From: a bacterium UBP1_UBA4783
GTDB lineage: Bacteria; Krumholzibacteriota; Krumholzibacteriia; Krumholzibacteriales; Krumholzibacteriaceae
Length of the DNA stretch: 46,488 nucleotides
Assembly: GCA_002403075.1 (NCBI GenBank)
Contig: DHHB01000084.1
Span: 77,163-123,650, forward strand
Reading direction: 5' to 3'
Each line of letters opens with the position of its first letter. Position 1 is the stretch's first letter. Positions 9,986 to 21,508 of the stretch are shown piece after piece. The notes beneath the pieces were generated by a model. The model was not told where the DNA came from. It made no database searches and was given only the letters and a program-made list of their open reading frames with translations. The position numbers and the translations under genes are program-made.

Positions 9986-11185
9986 CTAATCGCGGGGAGA
10001 ACGCGGGGCGCGGGGGCGAAACTCCGCCGTGCGCCGGAGGCCCGGCGGCGTTTTCCCTCCCGAGCGGAACCACGCGTCGAGGACGCGGACGATGCGGCGC
10101 GCCGCTCGACCGTCGCCGAACGGGGTGCGGACGCGCGCCATCCGCGCGTAGGCCCGCTGGTCGTGGAGGAGGCGCTCGACGGCGGCCACGATGCGGTCCC
10201 TGTGGGGTCCGGCGAGGACCGCGCCGCCTGCCGCGACGATCTCGGGCCGCTCCGTCTCGTCGCGCATGACGACGACCGGCTTCCCCAGCGCGGGAGCCTC
10301 CTCCTGCAACCCTCCTGAGTCGGTCAGCACGAGGAAGCTCTCGTCCATCGCGCGCACGAGCTCCCGGTAGTCGACCGGCGGCGAAAGGACGATCCGCTCG
10401 CGTCCGGCGAGCGTCCGCGAAACGACGGCGCGGACCGCCGGATTCGGATGCACGGGAAAGAAGATCTCCACGTCGCCGTTGCGCGCGGCGATGTCACGGA
10501 TCGCCGCGCAGATCTCCTCGATGCCGCGGCCGAAGCTCTCGCGCCGGTGCGCCGTGACGAGGATGCGCCGGCGGCGCTCGAGGCCCTTTCGGGCGGGGCG
10601 CCGCCGCGCGCGGATCGCCGCGCGGGTGAAGAGGAGCGCGTCGATGACGGTGTTGCCGGTGACCCATACTGCGGCGCCGGGCACCCCCTCGGCCGCGAGC
10701 GCGCGGCGGGCTCGCTCCGTCGGGGCGAAATGGAGCTCGGCCACCCGTCCGACGAGCCGGCGATTCATCTCCTCCGGATAGGGGTTCCAGACCGTGCTCG
10801 TTCGCAGGCCGGCCTCGACGTGGGCGACGGGGATCCGCCGGTAGAACGCGAGCAGCGCCGCGGCGAACGCGGAGGTCGTGTCCCCCTGAACGATCACCAT
10901 CTCCGCGGGATCGCGATCGAGCACGGCGTCGAGCCTGCTCATCGTGCGGGTCGCGATCGCCATGAGGGACTGGTTCTCCGTCATGACGTCGAGGTCGTGA
11001 TCGGGCCGAATGGAGAAGAAGCGGAGCAGTGGATCGCAGAGCTCGCGGTGCTGGGCCGTGAAGCAGATCCGCGCGGCGTACCCGCCGCGGCGGCGCAGCT
11101 CATGGATGACGGGAGCGAGCTTTATGACCTCGGGCCGCGTCCCGAAGACGATCATCACCCGCCGCTTCGTTCGTTTCCGGTCCAC
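9986..11185 (-). CDS. wecB: UDP-N-acetylglucosamine 2-epimerase (non-hydrolysing)
   Basis: Interconverts UDP-GlcNAc and UDP-ManNAc, supplying ManNAc-type sugars for surface polysaccharide. The 399-residue protein has the GT-B-like family marks: MIVFGTRPEVIKLAPV at the N-terminus, VQGDTTS, HVEAGLRT, PYPEEMNRRL, VTGNTVIDAL, TAHRRES and TDSGGLQEEAPALGKP with the UDP-binding residues. The GTG start at 11185 has AAGGAA upstream; the internal ATG just before IVFGTRPE is an alternative. It is isolated from other polysaccharide genes here. The C-terminal 30 residues are basic and low-complexity, longer than usual. Confidence 0.95.
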   Translation of the reverse strand: MDRKRTKRRVMIVFGTRPEVIKLAPVIHELRRRGGYAARICFTAQHRELCDPLLRFFSIRPDHDLDVMTENQSLMAIATRTMSRLDAVLDRDPAEMVIVQGDTTSAFAAALLAFYRRIPVAHVEAGLRTSTVWNPYPEEMNRRLVGRVAELHFAPTERARRALAAEGVPGAAVWVTGNTVIDALLFTRAAIRARRRPARKGLERRRRILVTAHRRESFGRGIEEICAAIRDIAARNGDVEIFFPVHPNPAVRAVVSRTLAGRERIVLSPPVDYRELVRAMDESFLVLTDSGGLQEEAPALGKPVVVMRDETERPEIVAAGGAVLAGPHRDRIVAAVERLLHDQRAYARMARVRTPFGDGRAARRIVRVLDAWFRSGGKTPPGLRRTAEFRPRAPRSPRD

Positions 11186-11219
11186 CGGCCGTTCCTTTCA
11201 GCGCGCGCCGTCCGCGCCG

Positions 11220-13928
11220 CTATTTGACCTCGCGCACGGAGTTCCGGCCGCCGAAGCCGTCGGGCTCGGCGACCGCGTTCGCGGGATCGACGATCTTCGT
11301 CTTCCTGTCGACGTAGAATTTGTACGGGTATCTGCCCGGCTTGAGAACGAGGGCGGCGCGCCATATCCCGTCCGCGTCCCGCTTCATCGGCGTGGCGGCG
11401 GGATCCCAGTTGTTGAACGAGCCGATGAGCGACACCTCCGACGCTTCGGGCAGCGCGAGCGAAAAAGCGACTTGTCGCATGCGCTTCTCGGGGTCTTCGG
11501 GCGCCGCTTCCGGAGAATGATCGGGTGCGAGAAGCCGGTCGAAGCCGTCGATGATCGCTTCGAGCTCGTTCCCGAGCCCCCCGGCCGGATATCCGTTCTC
11601 GTCGGTGAGCTCGAAGATGATGCGCCCGGGGGCGCCGCTCCAACAGGCGGCGACGAGTATCGAGTTCGGACCCTTTCGAAGCTCCGCGGTTTCCCGCGGA
11701 GCGGCGGAGCCCGCCGCCGGTCCCCCCGGGAGCGCCGCGGCGCCGTTGATCCAGATCGAGACCGCATTCGCCGTTTCGATCGACCAGCGGAGCTTCGCGC
11801 GCGCGGCCGCGTCGATCGTCGTGGAAAGCAGGACGCAGTTTCCTTCCGCCGCCCCGGGGAGCCGTCCGGGAAGAAGGGCGCCGTCCGCGTCGTACGCGTC
11901 GCCCGCGGCTTCGCGCCAGCGCACCCCCGTCGCGCCGCCGGTCGAGAAGCGGCCGAAAAGATCCCGCTGGAAGTCGGGGCCGCGCCGGAACGCCTCCTGG
12001 GCGTTCATCGGAGCGAGGTACAGCCAGCGGAGCGGATAGACGAGCGATTCCTCGAAACGCGCGATCGTTCCCGCGTCGAGGGATATCGAGAGGGAGAAGG
12101 GATATCGTCCGGGGGAGAGCCTCTCCTTGGGCGACACCGCCACGACGAGATCGGTGCGATCACGAGACGCGCTCGCGAGAAATCGCGCCGGCAGCGGGGG
12201 CGTCGTTTCGAGCTCCTTCATGAAGGTCCCTTCGACCGTCCCTCGAATGTCGTGGTCGAGCCGGTGGCGCACCGTGACCGCCACGGGGAGCGGTCCGCCG
12301 CCGAAGCGCCTCCCCTCGGGAAAATCGATCGAGACCCGATAGGGCGGGGCGAGCACGACGCTCTCGCGCCGGCGAAGCTCCATGCGCCCCCCCGCGGTTC
12401 CGACCTCGAGCGACGCGGAAAGGGGAACGACTCCCGGCTCCTCGAGCGGCGGGAGTGCGAGCGTTCCCGTGAAGCGAAGCGGCGCTCCGGGGGCGGCGGA
12501 CGCCGCCGCGCCCCTCTCCACGACGGTCCAGCCGAGATCGCCGATCCGGAGGACGGCGTCCGATATCGAAAGGGCTTCGCGCGGGCTTTCGAGAACGGCC
12601 GTGAAGGCGACCGGCTCCCCCTTGAGCACGGGATCTTCGGGCAGAGAGAGCGCGAAGGCGATCCCGGTCCCCGCCTCGAGCCGCTCGGCCAGCCTCGCCT
12701 TGACGCCGACGAGCTCCGCGAGGGCGACGGGACACGTCTCCGACACGAGCCGTTTCGTCCGCGGCGACATGCGCCTCCATGGCGCCTCCTCGACCACGCG
12801 CCAGCGCTCCTTCGGCTGGGCGAGGAGCGAGGCGAAGCGCTCGATCCTCGACATGAGACGGTTTATCGTTGCAATCTTCTGCGCGAAGGATTCGACGTCG
12901 AGCGTTCGAGGGGCGAGCGCGCGCCCGAGCGAATCGACGCCCGCCCTGAGAGCGCTCATCTCGCCGGAGACGGCGACCGATTCGCGCTCGAGGAGCAGGA
13001 CGAGGTTCACGAGGGCCGAATAATCGCTCCAGTCCGGAAACAGTCCTCTGCGTCGGGAAGGGTTGCTTCGCCAGAAATCGATCCACAGGGCCTTCGCCGG
13101 ATCGTCGGCCGCCGCTTCGCGGGGGAGGACGCCGGCGACCGTCTCGGCGAGGGAGCCGCGCGCGCCGGGGACGGTCGAGAGGAGATCGAGAACGACCGGC
13201 CGCGCGAGAGGATCGCTCCACATTCCGCTCTCCTCGAACGGGGCCCGCCCGGCCGCGGAGGCCTCCCCGATCCGCGCGGCGAACGAGGCGGAAATCCGCG
13301 CGTGCGCCGCGAGCCCGAGCGTTTCGTCCGTCACGAGGGGAAGAAGCTGCGCCGGCGTCTCGATCGGGAGCGGCAGGCCGGCCCCCCCCATCGGATAGAA
13401 TCCGTACCGCTCCGGAACGTAGAAGCTCTGCGCGACCGTCGCGGAGAGACGCCGCTTCCACGCGAGATATTCGAGGGCGTCCTCGTACGCGCCCGTTTTC
13501 CAGGCGACGAGGTGCAGGCTCCAGAGCTCCACGCACGCGAGCCCGTTGAGGGCCGGGGAGAGCGGTCCGCCGCCGCCGAGCGATTCGTCCGCGTCTCCCG
13601 TCAGGAGACCCGGGCCGGTCTGCCGCGCGGGGGCGAAGAGATCCGTCACGGCGGACTGGATCCGGGGATAGAGGGAGCGCATGAGGTTCGGATCGTCGCC
13701 GAGAAGGAGGTACGCCGATAACGCCGTGAGCGGGTACCGGTCGAGGCTCTCGAGGGGATTGAATCCGCCGGGGGCGGAACCGCCCGGAGCGCGGCCGAGC
13801 CGGGCGGCGAGCGCGCCCGCGAGCCTTTCGTCCTGCGGCGCCGACTCGGCGCGCCCCGGGCCGCACGCGAGGAGGATCGCGAGCAGGAGGGGAACGCAGC
13901 GAAGCGCGAAGCGGGAAGGCGATTCCAT
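11220..13928 (-). CDS. exported protein with C-terminal CBM48/AMPK-type glycogen-binding-like domain
   Basis: A 902-residue protein with a signal sequence (PLLLAILLACGPG); the Cys at about position 22 could be lipid-modified. The N-terminal third (about 40-350) is helical with TALSAYLLLGDDPNLM, GPLSPALNGLACVELW and YPMGGAGLPLP, which resembles alpha/alpha-toroid glycoside-hydrolase-like proteins, though no catalytic motif is certain. The middle is beta-rich, followed by a galactose-binding/jelly-roll-like part (SIETANAVSIWINGA, KGPNSILVAACWSG). The last 85 residues read as an Ig-like CBM48/AMPK glycogen-binding module: VSLIGSFNNWDP, then GIWRAALVLKPGRYPYKFYV. A role in binding or processing alpha-glucan at the cell surface is inferred; the overall architecture is not one I recognise. 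Confidence 0.7.
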   Translation of the reverse strand: MESPSRFALRCVPLLLAILLACGPGRAESAPQDERLAGALAARLGRAPGGSAPGGFNPLESLDRYPLTALSAYLLLGDDPNLMRSLYPRIQSAVTDLFAPARQTGPGLLTGDADESLGGGGPLSPALNGLACVELWSLHLVAWKTGAYEDALEYLAWKRRLSATVAQSFYVPERYGFYPMGGAGLPLPIETPAQLLPLVTDETLGLAAHARISASFAARIGEASAAGRAPFEESGMWSDPLARPVVLDLLSTVPGARGSLAETVAGVLPREAAADDPAKALWIDFWRSNPSRRRGLFPDWSDYSALVNLVLLLERESVAVSGEMSALRAGVDSLGRALAPRTLDVESFAQKIATINRLMSRIERFASLLAQPKERWRVVEEAPWRRMSPRTKRLVSETCPVALAELVGVKARLAERLEAGTGIAFALSLPEDPVLKGEPVAFTAVLESPREALSISDAVLRIGDLGWTVVERGAAASAAPGAPLRFTGTLALPPLEEPGVVPLSASLEVGTAGGRMELRRRESVVLAPPYRVSIDFPEGRRFGGGPLPVAVTVRHRLDHDIRGTVEGTFMKELETTPPLPARFLASASRDRTDLVVAVSPKERLSPGRYPFSLSISLDAGTIARFEESLVYPLRWLYLAPMNAQEAFRRGPDFQRDLFGRFSTGGATGVRWREAAGDAYDADGALLPGRLPGAAEGNCVLLSTTIDAAARAKLRWSIETANAVSIWINGAAALPGGPAAGSAAPRETAELRKGPNSILVAACWSGAPGRIIFELTDENGYPAGGLGNELEAIIDGFDRLLAPDHSPEAAPEDPEKRMRQVAFSLALPEASEVSLIGSFNNWDPAATPMKRDADGIWRAALVLKPGRYPYKFYVDRKTKIVDPANAVAEPDGFGGRNSVREVK

Positions 13929-13983
13929 AATCGTACAATGGATACGCGAACGCGGACGTGCAAGTCAAGCGGCAGTTTGTTGT

Positions 13984-14014
13984 TGACACCCCTTTCGGGG
14001 GCATTCTTAAATAG
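13984..14014 (+). promoter_or_regulatory. possible promoter of the enoyl-CoA hydratase gene, with a palindrome in the spacer
   Basis: A consensus TTGACA at 13984-13989 is followed 18-19 bp later by TTAAAT/TAAATA. The spacer contains CCCCTTTCGGGG, a perfect arm pair that could be an operator. The start codon is at 14071. The -10 match is weak, so this is tentative. Confidence 0.35.
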
Positions 14015-14070
14015 CCCGCGGCGGGTCGGCCGCACGTTCGTAAAATCGTACAAGGGGAGGAGCGCCGGCG

Positions 14071-14853
14071 ATGGAATTCGAAAACGTCCTCATCGAAAAA
14101 AAAGGCCGCATCGGCAGGATCGTCATCAACCGTCCGACGAAACTGAACGCGCTGAGCGTCGCGACGGTCATGGAGCTCATCGAGGCCTTCGCGATCATGA
14201 AGAACGACGAGAGCGTCGGCGTCGTCGTGCTGACCGGCGCCGGGGAGAAGTCCTTCGCAGCGGGAGCGGACATCGCGGAGCTTCAGAAGCTCGATCCGCT
14301 CGCGGGAAAGGAGTTCGCCGCGCGCGGCCAGGGGCTCACGCTTCTCATGGAGAACCTCGGCAAGCCGGTTATCGCAGCCGTCAACGGCTTCGCCCTCGGC
14401 GGCGGCTGCGAGCTCGCCATGGCGTGCACGCTCCGGATCGCCGTGGATCGCGCGCGGTTCGGACAGCCGGAGATCAATCTCGGAACGATACCGGGATACG
14501 GCGGCACGCAGCGTCTCGCGCGGCTCGTCCCGCGGGGCGTCGCCATGGAGCTCGTGCTCACGGGGCGGGTGCTCACCGCGCAGGAGGCGCTCTCCCTCGG
14601 TCTCGTGAACAAGGTGGTTCCCTCGGGCGAGCTCGAGAGCGCGGTCGAGGAGACGGCGGCGATCCTTCTATCGAAGCCGCCCTTCGCGCTCCGCGCCTGC
14701 ATGGAGGCGGTTCTTCACGGCACGGAAGTGTCGTTCGAGGAAGGGCTTCGCCTCGAAGGGACGCTCTTCGCGATGACCTGCGGCACGAACGACATGAAAG
14801 AGGGGATGACGGCCTTCCTCGAGAAGCGGCAGGCGGTCTTCACGGGGCGCTAA
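14071..14853 (+). CDS. enoyl-CoA hydratase/isomerase (crotonase family)
   Basis: Adds water to trans-2-enoyl-CoA. The 260-residue crotonase-fold protein has the two catalytic glutamates in place: GFALGGGCELAMAC and FGQPEINLGTIPGYGGTQ. AAGADIAEL supplies the first oxyanion-hole segment. GGGGAGG-like purines (AAGGGGAGG) precede the ATG. It fits a 3-hydroxyacyl-CoA/butyrate-type route with the dehydrogenase at the window start, but it is transcribed alone here, followed by tRNA-Leu. Substrate preference cannot be read from sequence. Confidence 0.93.
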   Translation: MEFENVLIEKKGRIGRIVINRPTKLNALSVATVMELIEAFAIMKNDESVGVVVLTGAGEKSFAAGADIAELQKLDPLAGKEFAARGQGLTLLMENLGKPVIAAVNGFALGGGCELAMACTLRIAVDRARFGQPEINLGTIPGYGGTQRLARLVPRGVAMELVLTGRVLTAQEALSLGLVNKVVPSGELESAVEETAAILLSKPPFALRACMEAVLHGTEVSFEEGLRLEGTLFAMTCGTNDMKEGMTAFLEKRQAVFTGR

Positions 14854-15010
14854 ACCCCGCGGACGGATGGCAGAGCTCTTGCTCGATTCCGTTTGAAATG
14901 GGGAACCGCAAGCATTAGTATTACGCAGGCTTACGGGCAGGGTATCGCGGCGTCGCGCGCGCCGGCGCGTAACGCGCTCATTTTCAATAGGATGTGAACG
15001 CCCAATAAGC

Positions 15011-15092
15011 GCGAGAGTGGCGGAACTGGCAGACGCGCTGGACTTAGGATCCAGTGAGGAAACTCATGGGGGTTCAAATCCCCCCTCTCGCA
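15011..15092 (+). tRNA. tRNA-Leu (anticodon UAG)
   Basis: Acceptor arms GCGAGAG and CTCTCGC pair fully, with discriminator A. The anticodon arm CTGGA/TCCAG encloses CTTAGGA, giving anticodon TAG. A long variable arm (class II) and a T-arm GGGGG-TTCAAAT-CCCCC are present. CCA is not encoded. It lies 54 bp upstream of tig. Confidence 0.97.
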
Positions 15093-15146
15093 TTGGCCAA
15101 AATACGCCGATGTGGTTATTTTCCAACCGGCTTTCAAAGGGGAGAG

Positions 15147-16445
15147 ATGGACGATAGACTGCTGGAAAACGATATACGCGTGGAGCTATCCGACGGCGGG
15201 AGCTGCCAGAAGGTCGCTTCCGTCGAGATTGCGCGTGCGCGCTTCGAGGACGAGAAGGCGCGCGTTCTCCGGGAGATGACGAAAGAGGTCTCCATCCCCG
15301 GGTTCAGGAAGGGGAAGGTGCCCGTCGAGGTCGTCGAGCGCAGGTTCGCCGACGAGATCCAGAGCGAGGCGCTGCGGAGCATCCTGCCGCTGGCGTACAG
15401 TCACGTATTGAGCGCGCACGAGCTCGATCCGATCGGTGATCCGGAGTTTCAGGACGTGAAGCTCGAGCAGGACAAGCCCCTCGCTTTCAAGGTATGCGTC
15501 GAAGTGATGCCGAAGCTCGCGATCGCGGACTACCGGGGCGTCGCGGCGCCGGCGGAGGCGAATCCGGTCACGGACGAGGAGATAGAGGCGGTGCTCGGGA
15601 ATCTCCGCGAGCGGGCGGCGGATCTCGCGCCGGTCGACCGCGCGGCCGCCGCCGGCGACGTTCTCACGATCGAGTACGCGCCCGTCGGGGCTGACGGCAC
15701 GATCGACGAGAAGGAGCGCGCGAAGGACTTTCACGTGCAGCTCGGCGCGGGACGGATATTCCCCGCGTTCGAGGAGGCGCTCACCGGCAAGAAGGCGAAC
15801 GAGTCGGGGCGGGTCGATATCGCGTACCCGGCGGACTTCGAGCCGAAGAATCTGGCGGGTCGCACCGTCACCTACGAGTTCGTCGTGAACGAGGTGCGGG
15901 AACGCCGTCTGCCGGAGCTCGACGACGCGCTGGCCTCCCGGATCGACGAGCGCTTCGCCACGCTCGCGGCGCTCCGCGAGGACGTGCGCGCGCGGCTCGC
16001 CGGCGAGAAGGAGAAGGAAACGCAGCGGCGCCGCGAGGAGAAGGCGATCGATCTCATCATCGAACGCAATCCGTTCGATATCCCGGCCTCGATGCGCGAG
16101 CGGTTCAAGAAGGAGCTGTACGCCGAGGACGACGAGCGGCGGAAGGCCGTCGGCGTGGGTCCCGAGGAGGACGCCGGACGCAAGGCCCAGATGGAGGAGT
16201 TCTTCGACCGGGTCGCCGAGCGGAATATCAAACGGTATTTCATCATGGATTACATAGCGGAGAAAGAGGGCGTCGAGGTTTCGCGCGAGGAGATCGACGG
16301 CGAGCTCGCCGCGATCGCGGCGGAGAACGGGAGACCGGTGGAGGAGCTGCGGAAATACCTCGAGCGCGACCCAGACCGCCTCACGCACCTGCGGGCGCGG
16401 CTTCGCGAGCGGAAGCTGTTTACGATCATTCTCGGGGCCTCGTGA
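15147..16445 (+). CDS. tig: trigger factor
   Basis: Ribosome-bound chaperone and peptidyl-prolyl isomerase. The start at 15147 follows GGGGAGAG; the open frame extends back into tRNA-Leu, which is not coding. The 432 residues show the ribosome-binding loop IPGFRKGKVPVEVV at about 50-63, an FKBP-type domain (GDVLTIEYAPVGADG ... LGAGRIFPAFEEALTG ... VTYEFVVNEV) and a long charged helical C-terminal arm domain. Trigger factor followed by clpP, clpX and lon is a common bacterial arrangement and makes a protein-quality-control operon here. Its TGA is 26 bp before the clpP start. Confidence 0.96.
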   Translation: MDDRLLENDIRVELSDGGSCQKVASVEIARARFEDEKARVLREMTKEVSIPGFRKGKVPVEVVERRFADEIQSEALRSILPLAYSHVLSAHELDPIGDPEFQDVKLEQDKPLAFKVCVEVMPKLAIADYRGVAAPAEANPVTDEEIEAVLGNLRERAADLAPVDRAAAAGDVLTIEYAPVGADGTIDEKERAKDFHVQLGAGRIFPAFEEALTGKKANESGRVDIAYPADFEPKNLAGRTVTYEFVVNEVRERRLPELDDALASRIDERFATLAALREDVRARLAGEKEKETQRRREEKAIDLIIERNPFDIPASMRERFKKELYAEDDERRKAVGVGPEEDAGRKAQMEEFFDRVAERNIKRYFIMDYIAEKEGVEVSREEIDGELAAIAAENGRPVEELRKYLERDPDRLTHLRARLRERKLFTIILGAS

Positions 16446-16471
16446 GACGCCCCGCGCAAAGAGAGGACGGT

Positions 16472-17110
16472 ATGAGCACGATATCCAATTCCGCCTACGT
16501 CCCGGTTCCGTACGTCATCGAAACCCGCGGACGGGAAGAGCGCGTGTACGACATCTACTCGCGCCTGCTCAAGGACCGGATCATCTTCATCGGCACGGCG
16601 ATCGAGGATACGCTCGCGAACAGCGTCATAGCGCAGCTCCTCTTCCTCGAGGCCGAGGATCCGGCCCGCGACATCTTCGTGTACATCAACAGCCCGGGCG
16701 GCGTCGTCTCGGCGGGGCTCGCCATCTACGACACGATGCAGTACATCTCCTGCGACGTCTCGACGATATGCATGGGGCAGGCGGCGAGCATGGCGGCCAT
16801 CCTGCTCGCGGCGGGAAAGCCGGGAAAGCGCACGGCCCTGCCGCACGCGCGGGTGATGATCCATCAGCCGTCGGGCGGATCGCAGGGACAGGCCACGACC
16901 CTCGAGATCTACACGAAGGAGATCGTCACCCTGCGGAACAAGCTCAACGAGATCCTCGCGAAGCACACGCATCAGCCGATCAAGCGGATCGCGAAGGACA
17001 CCGACCGCGATTTCTTCATGTCGGCGGAAGAGTCGAAGGAATACGGCATTATCGACGCCATTCTGACCTCGAAGAGCGAGCTCAAGCGGACGGAGGGGGC
17101 GCCGAAGTAG
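16472..17110 (+). CDS. clpP: ATP-dependent Clp protease proteolytic subunit
   Basis: Serine peptidase forming the double-heptamer chamber used with ClpX. The 212-residue protein has the full triad: Ser106 in MGQAASMAA, His131 in RVMIHQPSGG and Asp180 in DTDRDFFMS. The ATG at 16472 has AGAGGA upstream; a GTG at 16442 overlapping the tig stop is the alternative start but would add ten residues without family support. It is co-oriented with tig (26-bp gap) and clpX (82-bp gap). Confidence 0.97.
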   Translation: MSTISNSAYVPVPYVIETRGREERVYDIYSRLLKDRIIFIGTAIEDTLANSVIAQLLFLEAEDPARDIFVYINSPGGVVSAGLAIYDTMQYISCDVSTICMGQAASMAAILLAAGKPGKRTALPHARVMIHQPSGGSQGQATTLEIYTKEIVTLRNKLNEILAKHTHQPIKRIAKDTDRDFFMSAEESKEYGIIDAILTSKSELKRTEGAPK

Positions 17111-17128
17111 GCGCGCGGCCCGATTTCA

Positions 17129-17159
17129 TTGCGCATCCGGGTCCGGAAGTTTGTATAAT
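17129..17159 (+). promoter_or_regulatory. possible internal promoter before clpX
   Basis: A perfect TATAAT at 17154-17159 lies 33 bp before the clpX start, with a poor TTGCGC 19 bp upstream. It could give clpX-lon-engB some transcription independent of tig-clpP. Confidence 0.35.
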
Positions 17160-17192
17160 TATGGTGAGAAGCCGGGTGCGCGAAGGAGCGTC

Positions 17193-18446
17193 ATGAAGAA
17201 GAAACCGATGGTTCCGAAGGCGATACGCTGCTCGTTCTGCGGCCGGGGGCAGGACGAGGTCGCCAAGCTCGTATCCGGGCCTTCGGTCTACATCTGCAAC
17301 GAGTGCATCCGCCTGTGCAACGAGATCCTCGAGGAGGAGATGTCGGGCGGAACCGCGTGGGAGATGGAATCGTTCCCGCGTCCCAAGGAGATAAAGGATT
17401 TCATCGACCAGTACGTCATCGGGCAGGAGCACGCGAAGGTCGTCCTGTCGGTGGCGGTCTACAACCATTACAAGCGCATCCGCCACGACCGGCGCGCCGA
17501 CGACGTCGAGATCGACAAGAGCAACATCCTCCTGCTCGGCCCGACCGGAGTCGGCAAAACGCTGCTCGCGCAGACGCTCGCGCGGTTCCTCAAGGTGCCG
17601 TTTGCGATCGCGGACGCCACCTGTCTCACCGAGGCGGGGTACGTCGGCGAGGACGTGGAAAACATCCTCGTGCGGCTCCTCCAGAGCGCGGATTACAACC
17701 TCGCCGCCACGGAGCGGGGCATCGTCTACATCGACGAGCTCGACAAGATCTCGCGCAAGAGCGAAAGCCCTTCGATCACCCGCGACGTGTCGGGCGAGGG
17801 TGTCCAGCAGGCGCTCCTCAAGATCCTCGAAGGGACCGTCGCGAACGTCCCTCCGCAGGGAGGCCGCAAGCACCCGCAGCAGAAGTTCATCGAGGTCAAC
17901 ACGAAGAACATCCTCTTCATCTGCGGCGGCGCCTTTCAGGGGCTCGACGAGATCGTCGAGCGCCGGATCGGCAAGAAGATCATCGGCTTCGGGGCCGAGC
18001 GCGGTCCGGCGTACCGGCGGGACACGAGCGAGATCCTCCGTCTCGTCCAGCCGGACGATCTCATCAAATACGGGCTCATACCGGAGCTCGTCGGCCGGAT
18101 TCCGATCGTCGCTCCGCTCCACGATCTCGACGAGCAGGCGCTCATCGACATCATGCTCAAGCCGAAAAACGCCCTCGTGAAGCAGTACCAGAAGCTGTTC
18201 GATATGGAGGACGTGGAGCTCGAGTTCACGCCGGGGGCGCTGCGGGCGATCGCGAAGCTCGCGCTCGAGCGCAAGACGGGGGCGCGGGGGATGCGCGCGA
18301 TCCTCGAATCGACGATGCTTCACATCATGTACGACATTCCCTCGCAGGCGAATATCCGCAAGATCCTCATCACGGAGGAGACCGTGACGAGCCGCGGCGA
18401 AGCGCAGCTCTTCGTGGACAAAGAGCGCGAGCTCAAGGCGCAGTGA
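17193..18446 (+). CDS. clpX: ATP-dependent Clp protease ATP-binding subunit ClpX
   Basis: AAA+ unfoldase that feeds substrates to ClpP. The 417-residue protein starts at the ATG preceded by GAAGGAG. The N-terminal zinc domain has C13-x2-C16 and C35-x2-C38 (CSFCGRGQ, CNECIRLC). Walker A is GPTGVGKT (116-123), Walker B IVYIDELDKI, and the GYVGEDVE pore loop and RIGKKIIGFG loop are present. The length is typical. It sits between clpP and lon on the same strand, 45 bp before lon. Confidence 0.97.
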   Translation: MKKKPMVPKAIRCSFCGRGQDEVAKLVSGPSVYICNECIRLCNEILEEEMSGGTAWEMESFPRPKEIKDFIDQYVIGQEHAKVVLSVAVYNHYKRIRHDRRADDVEIDKSNILLLGPTGVGKTLLAQTLARFLKVPFAIADATCLTEAGYVGEDVENILVRLLQSADYNLAATERGIVYIDELDKISRKSESPSITRDVSGEGVQQALLKILEGTVANVPPQGGRKHPQQKFIEVNTKNILFICGGAFQGLDEIVERRIGKKIIGFGAERGPAYRRDTSEILRLVQPDDLIKYGLIPELVGRIPIVAPLHDLDEQALIDIMLKPKNALVKQYQKLFDMEDVELEFTPGALRAIAKLALERKTGARGMRAILESTMLHIMYDIPSQANIRKILITEETVTSRGEAQLFVDKERELKAQ

Positions 18447-18491
18447 TCCGGCCGCGGGCGCGGTTTCCGGCGCAACGACGGTGAGGTTATC

Positions 18492-20903
<2,412 letters not shown>

Positions 20904-20919
20904 GCTCCGCCTGACGGCA

Positions 20920-21492
20920 GTGAAAATCCGCAAGCTCGATATCGCGTGCAAGACGCTCGATCCGTCCCGCTTCCCGCGTTCCCCGTGGGCCGAGGTCGCC
21001 GTATCGGGACGCTCGAACGTCGGGAAATCCTCGCTCCTCAACACGCTGCTCGGCCGCAAGAACATCGCCCGAATCAGCAAGGACCCGGGCAAGACGCGAT
21101 CGATCAATTTCTTCGCCGTGAACGACCGTTTCTACCTCGTCGATCTTCCGGGCTACGGGTATGCGAAGGTCTCGGCGGAGCTGCGGGACAAGTGGCTCGA
21201 CGTCATCGAAGGGTACGTCCTCGGAAGGGACGCGCTCGCCGGCGTCGTGCAGCTCCTCGATGCGCGGCATCCGCCCACGAAGGACGACGCCGCGACGATG
21301 GATCTTCTACGGGGCTCGGGACGGCCCGTGTTGGTCGCGCTTACAAAGGCGGACAAGATACCGCGCTCCGATCGCGCCCGCGCCCTTCGGGACGCCGAAC
21401 GGATCGCGGGCGCCTTTCCGGTCGTTTTCTTCTCAGCGAAAACCGGCGAGGGCGCGGACGGAATCTGGAAATGGATCGAGGAACGCGTGTAG
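20920..21492 (+). CDS. engB: ribosome-biogenesis GTPase EngB (YihA/YsxC)
   Basis: Small GTPase for assembly of the large ribosomal subunit. The 190-residue protein has G1 GRSNVGKSS, G2/G3 DPGKTRSINFF and DLPGYGYA, G4 TKADK and a C-terminal SAKTGEG G5 motif, all in the family order. The start is a GTG 16 bp after the lon stop, without a strong ribosome-binding site, consistent with coupling to lon translation. The stop is 16 bp before the aminotransferase start. Confidence 0.96.
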   Translation: MKIRKLDIACKTLDPSRFPRSPWAEVAVSGRSNVGKSSLLNTLLGRKNIARISKDPGKTRSINFFAVNDRFYLVDLPGYGYAKVSAELRDKWLDVIEGYVLGRDALAGVVQLLDARHPPTKDDAATMDLLRGSGRPVLVALTKADKIPRSDRARALRDAERIAGAFPVVFFSAKTGEGADGIWKWIEERV

Positions 21493-21508
21493 CGGGGAGG
21501 CGCCGTCC

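Noticed and set aside
11010..13721. A 903-codon plus-strand frame across wecB and the CBM48-like gene
   Set aside because: It spans two minus-strand genes and the gap between them and is Arg/Gly/Glu-rich shadow sequence.
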